A stretch of DNA of 64,000 bases from Rhipidocladum racemiflorum (GCA_036346355.1 CM070592.1:35945230-36009229); one strand, 5' to 3'. Shown: positions 21,740 through 34,327, numbered from the stretch's first letter. Translations and numbers: made by a program. The notes: a model not told the origin generated them from the letters alone.

Positions 21740-23269
21740 CCTCTGTCGGGACCCCGAATTTGCAAATCCGGACCCTCTGTGTATTCGGCACTAGTCCAGA
21801 ACGCAGCTAGTGCACACAGCCTTTAACATCGGTAAATATCACAATCATACCAATCGATACCATAAAAGTACTTTATTAAAGTAATAAAACTGGTTACTCG
21901 ACCTTATGGCCAAGTTACAAATATATGCCTCGCAAGGCGAAACTTATTCAGAGAAAGATAATAGCAGCGGAAAATCAAAGAACTTCGTGGCGCCATCCAG
22001 TATACCACAGGCAACTGACTGGGCTCGCATCCCTAAGTAGACGGATCCTCTTGGAGTTCCTCCTCCATAGCTGGCGTAGTCTCCTCTTCAACTGGTGTTG
22101 TGTTGAGGCAAGGGTGAGTACTTGGTACTCGACAAGTCATGCATGTAATGCAAGCTAATATACTATATGCATGGCTTGGTACAAAGGAATAGCTCAAGGT
22201 ATATTTGCAGTAAATGACATTTGACAAGTAATATAAGTAGATTCGAAAGCAGTAGAAATAAGTAAAGCATAAATAACTTTTCAAGAAGTTTAATAAACAT
22301 TTTCCCCATCCTAAACCTCATTTCCATCATCCTCATTATTAAACCAACCCAACTTTCCAAATCCAAGTTATTTTTGAGAAAATCTAACCCTTGACTGTAA
22401 TTCCCGAGCGATGTCCAATACCGCGGACACGGCTATTCGAATAGATTCTAAACTCTGCAGAGGTTATGCACTTTACCCACAAGATACAGTCAAACACCAC
22501 AAAGGCGAGTTCAGTAACAAAGTCTTTCTAAACCTCTAACAATACAAGTGGTCCTCCCTGCTATTACAAGACTAACCCTTCCTTCGCTAAGGCGAAGTCT
22601 AGGCCAATCAACCGTTAGATGGGTACCTGGCCTCACTTCCAGACGCTCCCGTACAACATACACAAAGGGTGTAGTTGACCTCTGAGGTCCCACAGTGCGT
22701 TATTAGTAACTTAGTCAACTAGGTCCGTCCCATTCGGACATGTGGTTGCACGCTAGACCCAGTTCAAAGGCTTGCAAGGTTAAGTCCTTAGGGTGACCAG
22801 GGCAAGACTACCCAAGAACCAAATCAACACTCCCAATGCCACAATGGCCCACTGATTACTCTTGCCACATGCCCTGGCCGAAATCGTTTATCAAACCCCG
22901 CTTGATTACCATGCACCACGTGCCATCAACATCACATGATACTTTTCCAAAACAGGTTCAATATATCATTAAGTCAATATTAACATTTGATTATCCAAAA
23001 TCATGTCATGAGCACGTAGCAGGTCTAAGCAATATACTACAACGGTCTAAAAACCCATGTTGGCAATTTAATAATGTCCAACTAGTAATCCACAACTAGG
23101 GTGACAAGGGTCATGGCACATACTTAAATAATCAAGGTGTCATACAGCAAATTGGTACTTATCTAACCCCCAGGTTTAAATAAAATATCTTTCTAATTGA
23201 ACTAGCATGCAATAGTTTAAATCAAAATAGATTTCGAAATAGGATCAACATGGTCAAAGCACAACTTGC

Positions 23270-23350
23270 CTTCAAAAAGTACTTGCTCTTGGTCTTGAGT
23301 TGGATCCTGAGTCAATACTTCTCCTTCGAATCCTTCCGGCACTTCAACGT
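23270..23350 (-). other. Candidate LTR mini-exon, T family
   Basis: The minus strand has an acceptor-like tttacgagtag, then 81 open nt (27 codons, acidic and Gln-rich), then GAAG|GCAAGT, a perfect GC-type splice donor consensus. The following sequence (ttgaccatgttgatcc) is also similar to that after the mini-exons of the other LTR families. Confidence 0.45.
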
Positions 23351-24079
23351 CTACTCGTAAAGCGTGCAAATAGCAAATACACAAATAAACACTAGGCAGA
23401 AAGTGTCCAAACATCCAAATAAAATCCATAAACAGAAAGAACATAATTTTGTGGATTTTTAGAAACTGGAATCGTCAAATTTGGAGTTAAAACGCAAAAG
23501 TTACGATTATTTAAAGTTTAAATAATTAATTAAATAATTTTACAGAGAAAAACTTTAGTCCAAAAATTAAATAAAATTCATATTTAGGTAGATCTCAATT
23601 TTATACAAATTTAGAAATTTGAATCACTCAAATCGGAGTTGAAACGCAAAAGTTATAAACGTTTGAAGTTTGAAACAAAATCTGAAATCTTTAATTCGAA
23701 TTAATAAATCATTTTCTTTTCGAAATTAATTATTGCGCAAAGATGGACACGTGTCGGCTTCTGATTGGCTGGTGACGCCACCGCTCATGGGCTCAGCTCA
23801 CGGCGCGGTTCGGTCCACGGTGGACCCGGTCCACGGCTCCACGTGAGACTGACATGTGGGACCCACTGTCGGTCAAGGGTCTCATGCAAACGCCGCTGGC
23901 GGCGTGTGGGCCCTCGACATGCGGGGCTCAGCGTAGAGACACGCGCCACACGCCAGAGCGTATGGCCGACCGCGTCGGTCCATCTCCCGACACGTGGCGC
24001 AATCGCGGCCGTTGGTTTGAAAATCAACGGCGCGGATTGGATCCAGGGTTAACACGTTAAAACTACTCGATGATCGTGG

Positions 24080-24245
24080 GCCGTTCGATTTAGATCGGAC
24101 GGTCCAGATCTAATCCTATAATAGCACAGCTACAGCACGTGGCGATTGTGAACCGTTGGATCTTGATCCAACGGTCCAGATCTAATCGGGTTTGGAACAC
24201 GTGAACTCACCTCAACCGTCCGATCTGGATCTGACGGTCCTCCGA
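24080..24245. repeat. Quasi-palindromic ccgttggatc modules in T LTR
   Basis: Three spaced modules (e.g. ccgttggatcttgatccaac at ~24154) each fold on themselves and are followed by cggtccagatctaatc-like text. A fourth lies at ~24751-24790. The same set is in the other LTR at 33200-33365 and ~33878. Confidence 0.6.
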
Positions 24246-24555
24246 GCTTCATGACGGCGATGGTACGCGCGGCGGCAGCTTGACCGGAGATTTAAGACGA
24301 CGACCTCCGTGGCGGCGTTCCGTGCAACTCCGGCGTGAAGACTGGCACTCCCAGGCGCGGTGCGACACGGCGATCTCCGTTCTGGGCTTGATGGCGTCGG
24401 AGAACGGCGGAGGCGGCGGGGATCAACGAAAAACCACGGCGGAAGACTTCCTCTACTCCGGCGAGAAATAGCGGCGAGACGGTGGGGATCCTAGCGGCGC
24501 GAGCTAGGGTTTCGGAACCGGCGTGGGATGGCGATCCTCGGGGTGCGATCCGGGC

Positions 24556-24563
24556 ATTAAATA
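24556..24563 (-). promoter_or_regulatory. TATA-like box of T LTR
   Basis: The minus strand reads TATTTAAT in a GC-rich setting (ggggctatttaatgcccgg), about 625 nt into the LTR. The identical site in the other LTR is at 33681-33688. It is the likely core promoter, which would make U3 ~0.65 kb and the rest R-U5. Confidence 0.5.
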
Positions 24564-25190
24564 GCCCCGGGAGGCGTGCTCAGGGCGGAACCCTAGTCGG
24601 TCACGGCGGCGCTCTCACCGGCGGAGTCCGGCTCGGACACGACGGGGAAGACGGCACGGGAACCGTCCACGTGGCACGATCGACGGCCACGATCGCACGG
24701 GCGCGATCGGGTCCGGGCCGGTTACGGCTCGAATCGGTACGGGCGGATCTCAGCCGTTGGATCTTGATCCAACGGTTGGGATTGATTAGGTTTAGGAGTG
24801 GGTTCGGTCGAGTCACGTGGCTCGGGTCGGACTCGAACTCGAGTCTGACTCGGGCTCGGTCGGATGAACAGTACTTGACCCGAGTTGGATTTTCCAGCGA
24901 TTTACTATTTAAAATAATTCCCAGTAATTCATTTAATTCATTAAAAATAGCAAAAGACTCAGAAAAATTCCAGAAAAATTCTGGAAAATATTTTGGATCA
25001 TTTTGGACTCAAATAAAATATTTCCACCAAAATTTTATTTGCAAAATTAAATTCTTTAATTATTTCAAAATGGGATAAATTCAAATAAATTCCAAATAAA
25101 TCCAAATAAATTCCAGAAAATTCCAAAAATTCACCAAAGTGCCAAATCACACATGAATTCAAGAAAAACAAAATTTTGGGGTGTTACAAA

Positions 25191-25200
25191 CCTCCCCCCC
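25191..25200 (-). other. Polypurine tract, T copy B
   Basis: GGGGGGGAGG on the minus strand lies 2 nt before the LTR start TGTAACA. The hairpin AATCTCG..CGAGATT is just upstream at 25208-25225. Confidence 0.8.
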
Positions 25201-25207
25201 TTAACAG

Positions 25208-28200
25208 AATCTCGTCCCCGAGATTCAGGGTTTACTAAAGGAATAGGTTTGGAAATTCTTTCTTCAAATCCTCTTCGCGCTCCCAAGTCGCTTCGCTTTC
25301 TTCATGGTTGCTCCACTGAACTCTACAGAAACGGGTTGACTTGTTTCTAGTTTCTCGATCCATTGTGCCTAGAATCCTCACGGGATGCTCCTTATAAGTC
25401 AAATCCTCTTGCAACTCGATCGACTCTAGCGGTGTCCGTTCCTCCGGAACTCGGAGACACTTCTTCAACTGGGATACATGGAATACATCATGCACTCCTG
25501 CCAACGACTGTGGCAACTCCAGCTGGTAAGCAACTTCGCCTCTGCGACTCAAAATCTTAAATGGTCCAACATAACGGGGTGCGAGTTTCCCTTTGGCATG
25601 GAACCTCTTAACTCCCCTGAGAGGCGTAACTCTGAGGTATACAAAGTCTTCTGGCTCAAAACTCAAGTCTCGGCGACGATTGTCAGCATAACTCTTCTGT
25701 CGAGATTGGGCTATCTTCAACCTTTCCCTAATCATCGCGATCTGTTCTTCGGCCTCTTGAAGAATATCAGGCCCAAAGACACGGCGCTCGCCGGTCTCAT
25801 TCCAATTCAATGGCGTCCGACAGGGTCGACCATACAGTGCCTCAAAAGGTGACATCTGTAAACTAGCCTGATAACTATTGTTGTAATCGAACTCAAAGAT
25901 ACGGCAAACTCTTATCCCAAGAGGTAGCATAAGCCAATGCACAAGCTCTCAACATATCCTCCAGAATCTGGTTGACTCTCTCTGGCCATCCCATCCGTCT
26001 CAGGGTGATAAGTCATCTTGAAGTTCAAACGGGTTCCCATGGCTTCATGCAACTTATTCCAGAACCTTGAGGTAAATTGGGTACCCCTGTCCGATACAAT
26101 TCTCTTTGGCACTCCGTGCAAACAGACAATCCTGATCATGTACAATTCCGCTAATTTATCCCCCGAGTAAGTAGTCTTTACGGGAATAAAATGGGCTACT
26201 TAGTCAAGCGATCCACTATAACCCATATGGAGTCATAACCTCCTTGAGTCTTCGGTAAACCGGTAATGAAATCCATTCCGATTTCCTCCCACTTCCACTC
26301 AGGTATTCTCGTAATTTGTAGCAATCCTGCTGGTCTACGATGCATTGCCTTGACTCTCGGCATACGTCGCACAATGCAACATGCTCGGCAACTTCACGTT
26401 TCATACTCGGCCACCGTAATCTCTCCTTGAGATCCTGATACATCTTGGCGCTTCCAGGGTGAATTGAGTACTTGGAGTCATGGGCTTCTTCCAAAATCAG
26501 TTGCTTTAACTCCTTTTTGTTAGGCACGCAAATCCGATCCTTCATCCATAACGTGCCTTGCTCATCCAACTTGAAGTCTTCTGCCTTGCCCTCTTCCTTG
26601 ATGGACTTAATCCTACGGATCTTGTCATCATCCTCTTGTCCTTCTCGAATCTGATCCTCCAGGGTAGGTTTTACTTCTAATGCGGCCAAGAATCCGCTAG
26701 GTACAACCTCAATCTTCATTTTCCGAAAGTCCTCACATAACTCATCTTGATTTGTGGCTAGCAACATACTCGTGGTATGGCTTTTCCGACTCAGGGCATC
26801 GGCAACTACGTTGGCCTTTAGGGATGGTAATGGATTCCAACATTGTAGTCCTTGATCAACTCTAGCCATCTCCTTTGCCTCATATTCAGATCCGATCGGG
26901 TGAATATGTACTTAAGGCTCTTATGATCCGTATACACTTCACATCTGTTCCGATCGATAGTGACGCCATATCTTCAAGGCATGCACTACGGCAGCCTAAC
27001 TCTAGGTCATGTGTCGGATAATTTTCCTCATGCGGCCTCAATCGCCTTGATGCATAAGCGGCGACCTTTCCATTCTCATCGACAAGACACATCCAAGTCC
27101 TTGGCGCGAGGCGTCACAATAAATATCAAAGCTTTGAGCAACATCAGGTAGAACTAACACCGGTCTTTGATGTCAATCGCTTCTTCACTCCTGAAATCCT
27201 TTCTCACATTCGGCGCCCATGCGAACTTCTTTTCCTTCTTCGCCATGCGTAAGAGGTTTCGCAATTGTCGAGAAGCCTTCGATGAAACGGCGGTAGTATC
27301 CTGCCATTCCAAGGAAACTCCGAATGGTCACGCCTTCGGCGGCTCCCAATGTAACACGACTTCCACTTTGCTTGGATCCACGGCGACTCCTTCTGCGGTC
27401 ATTACATGTCCAAGGAACTCCACTTTGTCCTTCCGTAAATCACACTTGTTGAACTTGGCGAAAAGTTGATGTTCCTCGGCTTTTCCAAAACTCGCCTTAA
27501 GTGTTCGGCATGTTCATCCTCTGTCTTGGAGTAGATTAGGATATCGTCTATGAACACGACGACAAACTTGTCCAAATATTCCATGAACACCTTATTCATC
27601 ATATTCATGAAATAATTTGGCGCATTAAATCGATCCAAAGGACATAACCGTAAACTCGTAATGTCCATATCTTGACGAGAATGCAGTCTTGAATGTCCTC
27701 GATCGGATCTTCAATCGATGGTATCCCGATCTCGATCAATCTTGGAGAAAACTCCGGCTCCTCTCAACCGATCAAACAAATCATCAATCCTGGGTAGCGG
27801 ATACTTATTCTTCCACGGTGACTTCGTTGAGTGCACGGTAGTCAATGCACATCCCGAAACTCCGTCCTTCTTCTTGACAAACAAAGCCGGTGCTCCCACG
27901 GCGACGAACTCGGTCGATAAATCCTTTCTCCATTAACTCTTCTAGCTTTGTTTCTTCATCTCTACCAACTCCTCGGTGGACATCCGATAGGGTCTCTTTG
28001 CTATCGGTCTTTGTGCAGTACAAGCTCTATCACAAACTCTATGTCCTGTCGGCGGCATACCGAGGTAAATCCTCGGGAAAAACATCGGGTACTCATTCAC
28101 TCTGGGGCGTCATCTATGCTGATTGCCTTGGTAAGTTAACCATCAATCGTCCATCTCTAGCTGCGGTGGCTTGAAATTCCACTTTCTTCCCACACGGGCT

Positions 28201-28545
28201 CTCAATCGAGATAGTCCTTCGTCCACAATCCAATACGGCCTTGTGCTTGGATAACCAATCCATTCCCAATATGACGTCTAAGGTGCAGGTCTCCAAAATT
28301 ATAAGGTTCGCTAGGAACTCTATTCCATCTATTAGTATTCTCACCAGGAACATCCTACTTTCGTTCGGAGTTCGGAACTGTGGGTTTGAACTAAAAGCAT
28401 GCACTTAAGTCTTGCAATCCTCAAATCATTTCTAGTAGCAAAGCCTTGCGAAACAAGCGAATGCGAAGCTCGAGTCAAACAAAGCGGTTGCAGGTGCACC
28501 GAGTTAACAAGTAACTTACCCGATCACGGCGTCCGTAGCATTGCG
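25208..28545 (-). pseudogene. T copy B pol, frameshifted
   Basis: On the minus strand, the integrase C-terminal half and chromodomain form a clean 235-codon segment (25235-25942) with FEALYGRPCRTPLNW, KLAPRYVGPF, HDVFHVSQLKKCL and a terminal VQWSNHEESEATWEREEDL. Upstream pieces follow in broken frames: integrase core (25912-26145), RNase H/integrase zinc region (26216-26869), RT pieces (27402-27668, 27711-28023, including FIDDILIYS) and protease (28114-28404, LDVILGMDW). The catalytic Glu region of integrase is garbled (DGMARESQ where copies A and C read DGQTERVN). The shared one-base loss after VDRLTK is at ~26195-26210. Most other breaks sit at CAG/CTG positions. Confidence 0.75.
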
Positions 28546-29645
28546 GTGCATCTGCGGTGGCGTGGTTGACTCGGCCTCTCACCACGATGCAGGGTGTGGC
28601 TCCTGGTGCCGACGTCCTAGCCGGGTGGTTCCTAGGTTGAAGCGGCGGGTCACTCCTGCTGTCTTCTTGGACAAGCTGTTGGCAAAGTGTCCTGGCTCGT
28701 TGCGATTGTAGCGGCGTCTCACCGTTCATGCGGACTGCACGGAGTAGCGTTTCTAGCGGGTGAAGTGCAGTAGTTACGATTGGCAGGTCTTGGTCTTTGG
28801 GGTGGCGTCCTTGTTGCATTCGTGGTTGGAATCGAAGAAGCGATTTGGTGCAACTCTCAGCGCCATTGCGTTCCTGGCGTGATCCTTCTTTGTTGCATCC
28901 TGCGCTTCCTGTTCTCATCCAGTTCCTTGCGCTTGTCCTCAAGAATAAGTGCCTTATTCACCAATTCTTGGAAATCTGGAAAGGTGTGGGTGATCAATCC
29001 TACTTGCAATCCTGAGTTAAGTCCCTTCATAAAACGAGACTGTCTGGATTTATCTCGTCGCTACATCCTCGGTGCGTAGCGTGCTAGCTGTGTGAACTTG
29101 TTCGTAGTCGACCACCGGCCGATTACCTTGTTTGATGCTCTGAACTCCTCCTTCTTAAGGTCCATGATTCCTTCAGGCACGTGATCTTGTCGGAATGCGA
29201 CTATGAACTCTTCCCAAGTGATATCTTGAGGGTTCTCTTGCGTGGCACGAAGTTCTCCCACCATTCGTAATTTGTCCCCTCCGGTGATGAGAAGCGTAGA
29301 GTACCTTCTCATTTCCTATGCATTGGGCTATGTGTAGCTTCCTCTCGATTGATCTTAACCACTCATCGGCCTCCAATGGATTGGCATTCCCAGAGAAAGT
29401 GGGTGGGTGAGTTCTCATGAACTCGATAGTCTTGTATTGGCGTTGTCCATGATTAACTTGATTAGCGATGGCCTGGCGGTGACGTGCTGCATTTGTTGCA
29501 TCATAGCATGCATCAATCGAGTCTGAGCGACAAGAAAAGCTCCGAAATTCTGCATATCAATCGCGGCCGGGCGCTCCATCATTGGGGTTTTCTGGCTGGC
29601 GAGAACCACTCCCATTGCTTCCAAAGTTTCCACGGTGTTCACCAT
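28546..29645 (-). pseudogene. T copy B gag, heavily disrupted
   Basis: The start ATG is at 29643-29645, preceded on the minus strand by acceptor-like gcaaatcggcag. Recognisable gag pieces are at 29415-29645 (N terminus), 29173-29418 (ANPLEADEWLRSIERKLHI), 29061-29312 (ITWEEFIVAFRQDHVP) and ~28600-28940 (knuckle side). Compared with copy A, the differences cluster at cag/ctg triplets, for example caactgagtctgagcagc in copy C reads caatcgagtctgagcgac here. Confidence 0.7.
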
Positions 29646-29924
29646 CTGCCGATTTGCTCTAGGTTTAGAGATGAGAGGGAAGCAAGAATAGGCAAGTAAT
29701 ATGGAACTTATGCGGGGCGAAAGGGGTAACTTTAAGGTCCAACTTTATTATTAATAACTTGGTATGGTTGTTTACAATGCCTAAGGGCCTTGCAACACAT
29801 ACTGCACACTCAAAGAAACAAAGCAAATCCAAATCGAACTAACTCGAGTCTAACGCCTAAAGGGTGACTCTTTATTCTATGACGCGACTCGGCGAAGGAG
29901 TCTCACTATAGAACCTATGCTCAT

Positions 29925-30641
29925 TCATCGAGAAAACCTCCACGGCACAGTGCACGGTCTTTGTGGCATAGGCGCGAAACGATCGCCATGTCCAGCGACT
30001 ATGTCGTCTGTGGTAGTTGAAGAAGCAGTGTCCTCATCGAGGTCTGACTCCTCCGGATCTGGCTCGTGTAGCTCGAGTACGGGCTCTGGGTCTGGTCCGT
30101 ACAAGGTCATCTCCAACTCGTCAATCCTTCGTAGCAGGTGTGCCACATACTCTTGAGCTTCCCGCCATCTGTTCTTCTCTGTCGTGATCTCCTTGCGGGC
30201 CTTCTGTAGCTCCTTGCTTGTATTATCTAGTACATCCTCCTGGGCGACGACAAATCGTGCCAACTGTGTAACCGTGGCATCCTCATCCTGAATCGCCTTC
30301 GGGTCAAGAAGGTTATCGCTGCGCGGATGATAACGGAACACCGTGCTCTCCAACTCTCTGGCGTAGATACTGGTAATGTGCCGCATCGCTCGTCGTGATA
30401 CTTCTTGGATACCCATCTGCATTGTAGATCTCCTAGCAGTGCAGTGTATCGGGCGATTGCCTGGGCCCCTTTTCCTGGCAGGTACCTCAATCCTCACGTC
30501 ACAAGCCTTGATCAATCCTGCTTGCCTGATCACTTCCACTTGGTATTGGGGTTTCTCAAAATCTCCGAGAGTTTGTAGCATGTGCCAAAGTTCCGCAGCA
30601 TGACCAACTCCCAGATCAACGTAGTTGAACTCTTCCTCCAT
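29925..30641 (-). CDS. T copy B pre-gag ORF (dsRBM-like plus coiled coil)
   Basis: This is an open 238-codon frame starting MEEEFNYVDLG, with the ATG directly behind cttgtgacag on the minus strand. Residues ~34-62 read EKPQYQVEVIRQAGL then KACDVRIEVPARKR (helix then strand). Residues ~63-105 are basic and helix-prone. Residues ~110-195 are a long coiled coil ending in RRIDELEMTLYG, and the C-terminal ~40 residues are acidic then Pro-rich. It is the most complete copy of this protein in the window, though a few indels against copy A mean parts of one or both are shifted (around residues 60-90). It sits between primer site and gag, a position not occupied in textbook Ty3/gypsy elements. The function is not known to me. 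Confidence 0.55.
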   Translation of the reverse strand: MEEEFNYVDLGVGHAAELWHMLQTLGDFEKPQYQVEVIRQAGLIKACDVRIEVPARKRGPGNRPIHCTARRSTMQMGIQEVSRRAMRHITSIYARELESTVFRYHPRSDNLLDPKAIQDEDATVTQLARFVVAQEDVLDNTSKELQKARKEITTEKNRWREAQEYVAHLLRRIDELEMTLYGPDPEPVLELHEPDPEESDLDEDTASSTTTDDIVAGHGDRFAPMPQRPCTVPWRFSR

Positions 30642-30844
30642 CTGTCACAAGAGTGCCTTACGTAAGAACTCGGAATTTTTAAATTGTGACAAGGTAAGGG
30701 AAAATTTCAGCAAGAGACAAGAAAAGAGAGAAGGGGATAAGTCGAGATGTCATTTCTTGTCTTCACAAATTTTTAGCTTTTAGAAAATAGGTTTTATCCT
30801 CACTACGACCATTCTAGCTAGGGTTGAGCCTACAGTCAAGTATG

Positions 30845-30856
30845 GCTCTGATACCA
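30845..30856 (-). other. Primer-binding site, T copy B
   Basis: TGGTATCAGAGC on the minus strand lies 4 nt after the LTR end at 30861. Confidence 0.9.
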
Positions 30857-30860
30857 CCTC

Positions 30861-33800
30861 TGTCGGGACCCCGAATTTGCAAATCCGGACCCTCTGTGTA
30901 TTCAGCACTAGTCCAGGAACGCGCTAGTGCACACAGTCTTTAACATCGGTAAATATCACAATCATACCAATCGATACCATAAAAGTACTTTATTAAAGTA
31001 ATAAAACTGGTTACTCGACCTTATGGCCAAGTTACAAATATATGCCTCGCAAGGCGAAACTTATTCAGAGAAAGATAATAGCAGCGGAAAATCAAAGAAC
31101 TTCGTGGCGCCATCCAGTATACCACAGGCAACTGACTGGGCTCGCATCCCTAAGTAGACGGATCCTCTTGGAGTTCCTCCTCCATAGCTGGCGTAGTCTC
31201 CTCTTCAACTGGTGTTGTGTTGAGGCAAGGGTGAGTACTTGGTACTCAGCAAGTCATGCACAGAATGCAAGCTAATATACTATATGCATGGCTTGGTACA
31301 AAGGAATAGCTCAAGGTATATTTGCAGTAAATGACATTTGACAAGTAATATAAGTAGATTCGAAAGCAGTAGAAATAAGTAAAGCATAAATAACTTTTCA
31401 AGAAGTTTAATAAACATTTTCCCCATCCTAAACCTCATTTCCATCATCCTCATTATTAAACCAACCCAACTTTCCAAATCCAAGTTATTTTTGAGAAAAT
31501 CTAACCCTTATTTGTAATTCGGCGATGTCCAATACAGCGGACACGGCTATTCGAATAGATTCTAAACTCTGCAGAGGTTATGCACTTTACCCACAAGATC
31601 TGAGTCAAACACCACAAAGGCGAGTTCAGTAACAAAGTCTTTGGAAACCTCTAACAATACAAGTGGTCCTCCCGGTTATTGCGCAAGACTAACCCTTCCC
31701 TTCGCTAAGGCGAAGTCTAGGCCAATCAACCGTTAGATGGGTACTGGCCTCACCCGACGCTCCGTACAACATACACAAAGGGTGTAGTTGACCTCCTGAG
31801 GTCCCACAGGTACGTTATTAGTAACTTAGTCAACTAGGTCCGTCCCATTCCGGACATGTGGTTGCACGCTAGACCCAGTTCAAAGGCTTGCAAGGTTAAG
31901 TCCTTAGGGTGACCAGGGCAAGACTACCCGAAGAACCAAATCAACACTCCCAATGCCACAACTGGCCCACCTGATTACTCTTGCCACATGCCCTGGTCGA
32001 AAACTGTTTATCAAACCCCAGTTGATTACCATGCACCACGTGCCATCAACATCACATGATACTTTTCCAAAACAGGTTCAATATATCATTAAGTCAATAT
32101 TAACATTTGATTATCCAAAATCATGTCATGAGCACGTAGCAGGTCTAAGCAATATACTACAACGGTCTAAAAACCCATGTTGGCAATTTAATAATGTCCA
32201 ACTAGTAATCCACAACTAGGGTGACAAGGGTCATGGCACATACTTAAATAATCAAGGTGTCATACAGCAAATTGGTACTTATCTAACCCCCAGGTTTAAA
32301 TAAAATATCTTTCTAATTGAACTAGCATGCAATAGTTTAAATCAAAATAGATTTCGAAATAGGATCAACATGGTCAAAGCACAACTTGCCTTCAAAAAGT
32401 ACTTGCTCTTGGTCTTGAGTTGGATCCTGAGTCAATACTTCTCCTTCGAATCCTTCCGGCACTTCAACGTCTACTCGTAAAGCGTGCAAATAGCAAATAC
32501 ACAAATAAACACTAGGCAGAAAGTGTCCAAACATCCAAATAAAATCCATAAACAGAAAGAACATAATTTTGTGGATTTTTAGAAACTGGAATCGTCAAAT
32601 TTGGAGTTAAAACGCAAAAGTTACGATTATTTAAAGTTTAAATAATTAATTAAATAATTTTACAGAGAAAAACTTTAGTCCAAAAATTAAATAAAATTCA
32701 TATTTAGGTAGATCTCAATTTTATACAAATTTAGAAATTTGAATCACTCAAATCGGAGTTGAAACGCAAAAGTTATAAACGTTTGAAGTTTGAAACAAAA
32801 TCTGAAATCTTTAATTCGAATTAATAAATCATTTTCTTTTTCGGAAATTAATTATTGCGTCAGCATGGACACGTGTCAGCTTCTGATTGGCTGGCTGACG
32901 TCAGCCGGCTCATGGGCTCAGCTCACGGCGCGGTTCGGTCCACGGTGGACCCGGTCCACGGCTCCACGTGAGACTGACATGTGGGACCCACCTGTCAGTG
33001 CGGGGTCTCATGCAAACGCTGCTGACGTGTGGGCCCTCTGACATGCGGGGCCCGCGTGTCAGAGACACGCGCTCACACGCGTATGGCGCTGACCGCGTCG
33101 GTCCATCTCCCCGACACGTGGCGCAATCGCGACCGTTGGTTTGAAAATCAACGGCGCGGATTGGATCCAGGGTTAACACGTTAAAACTACTCGATGATCG
33201 TGGGCCGTTCGATTTAGATCGGACGGTCCAGATCTAATCCTATAATAGCACAGCTACAGCACGTGGCGATTGTGAACCGTTGGATCTTGATCCAACGGTC
33301 CAGATCTAATCGGGTTTGGAACACGTGAACTCACCTCAACCGTCCGATCTGGATCTGACGGTCCTCCGAGCTCGCGGACGGCGATGGCACGCGGCGGCGC
33401 TGGCTTGACCGGAGACGAAGACGACGACCTCCCGTGCGGCGTTTCCGTGCAACTCCGGCGTGAAGACTGGCACTCCCAGGCGCGGTGCGACACGGCGATC
33501 TCCGTTCTGGGCTTGATGGCGTCGGAGAACGGCGGAGGCGGCGGGGATCAACGAAAAACCGCGGCGGAAGACTTCCTCTACTCCGGCGAGAAATAGCGGC
33601 GAGACGGTGGGGATCCTAGCGGCGCGAGCTAGGGTTTCGGAACCGGCGTGGGATGGCGATCCTCGGGGTGCGATCCGGGCATTAAATAGCCCCGGGAGGC
33701 GTGCTCAGGGCGGAACCCTAGTCGGTCACGGCGGCGCTCTCACCGGCGGAGTCCGGCTCGACACGACGGGAAGGCGGCACGGAACCGTCCACGTGGCACG

Positions 33801-34308
33801 ATCGACGGCCACGATCGCCTGGTAGCGATCGGGTCGGGCGATTCTGGCTTCGAATCGATGCGGGCGGATCTCGGTAGTTGGATCTTGATCCAACGGTTGG
33901 GATTGATTAGGTTTAGGAGTGGGTTCGGTCCGAGTCACGTGGCTCGGGTCGGACTCGAACTCGAGTCCGACTCGGGCCTGGTCGGATGAAACGATACTTG
34001 ACCGAGTTGGATTTTCCAATGATTTACTATTTAAAATAATTCGATAATTCATTTAATTCATTAAAAATAGCAAAAGACTCAGAAAAATTCCAGAAAAATT
34101 CTGGAAAATATTTTGGATCATTTTGGACTCAAATAAAATATTTCCACCAAAATTTTATTTGCAAAATTAAATTCTTTAATTATTTCAAAATGGGATAAAT
34201 TCAAATAAATTCCAAATAAATCCAAATAAATTCCAGAAAATTCCAAAAATTCACCAAAGTGCCAAATCACACATGAATTCAAGAAAAACAAAATTTTGGG
34301 GTGTTACA
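30861..34308 (-). repeat. T-family LTR (between internals B and C)
   Basis: It is 3448 bp with ends and internal features as in 21744-25188 (offset 9117-9120). Long blocks (e.g. 32000-32830 against 22880-23710) look identical by eye, while GC-rich parts differ mostly at CAG/CTG triplets. Confidence 0.9.
32390..32470 (-). other. Candidate LTR mini-exon, second T LTR
   Basis: It is the same 81-nt block as at 23270-23350, with acceptor-like cgagtag and GC-type donor GAAG|GCAAGT. Confidence 0.45.
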
Positions 34309-34310
34309 AA

Positions 34311-34320
34311 CCTCCCCCCC
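34311..34320 (-). other. Polypurine tract, T copy C
   Basis: GGGGGGGAGG on the minus strand lies 2 nt before the LTR start at 34308. The conserved hairpin is at 34328-34345. Confidence 0.8.
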
Positions 34321-34327
34321 TTAACAG

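Larger units (their letters stand above)
21744..25188 (-). repeat. T-family LTR (between internals A and B)
   Basis: On the minus strand it runs TGTAACACCCCAAAA...GGTCCCGACA, 3445 bp, unusually long. It is flanked by a polypurine tract at 25191-25200 and a primer site at 21728-21739, so it is both 3' LTR of B and 5' LTR of A. It contains a TATA-like box (24556-24563), four quasi-palindromic ccgttggatc modules (24080-24240 and ~24751), a candidate mini-exon (23270-23350) and an AT-rich first ~300 bp. It differs from the other LTR (30861-34308) mainly at CAG/CTG sites. Confidence 0.9.

Noticed and set aside
24482..25078. 198-codon ORF antisense to the T LTR
   Set aside because: It is in the GC-rich LTR segment, is not preserved in the second LTR copy, and shows no known motif.
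21744..34308. Dating the T array from LTR2/LTR3 divergence
   Set aside because: The differences concentrate at CAG/CTG sites and are probably sequencing artefacts, so the divergence would be overestimated.
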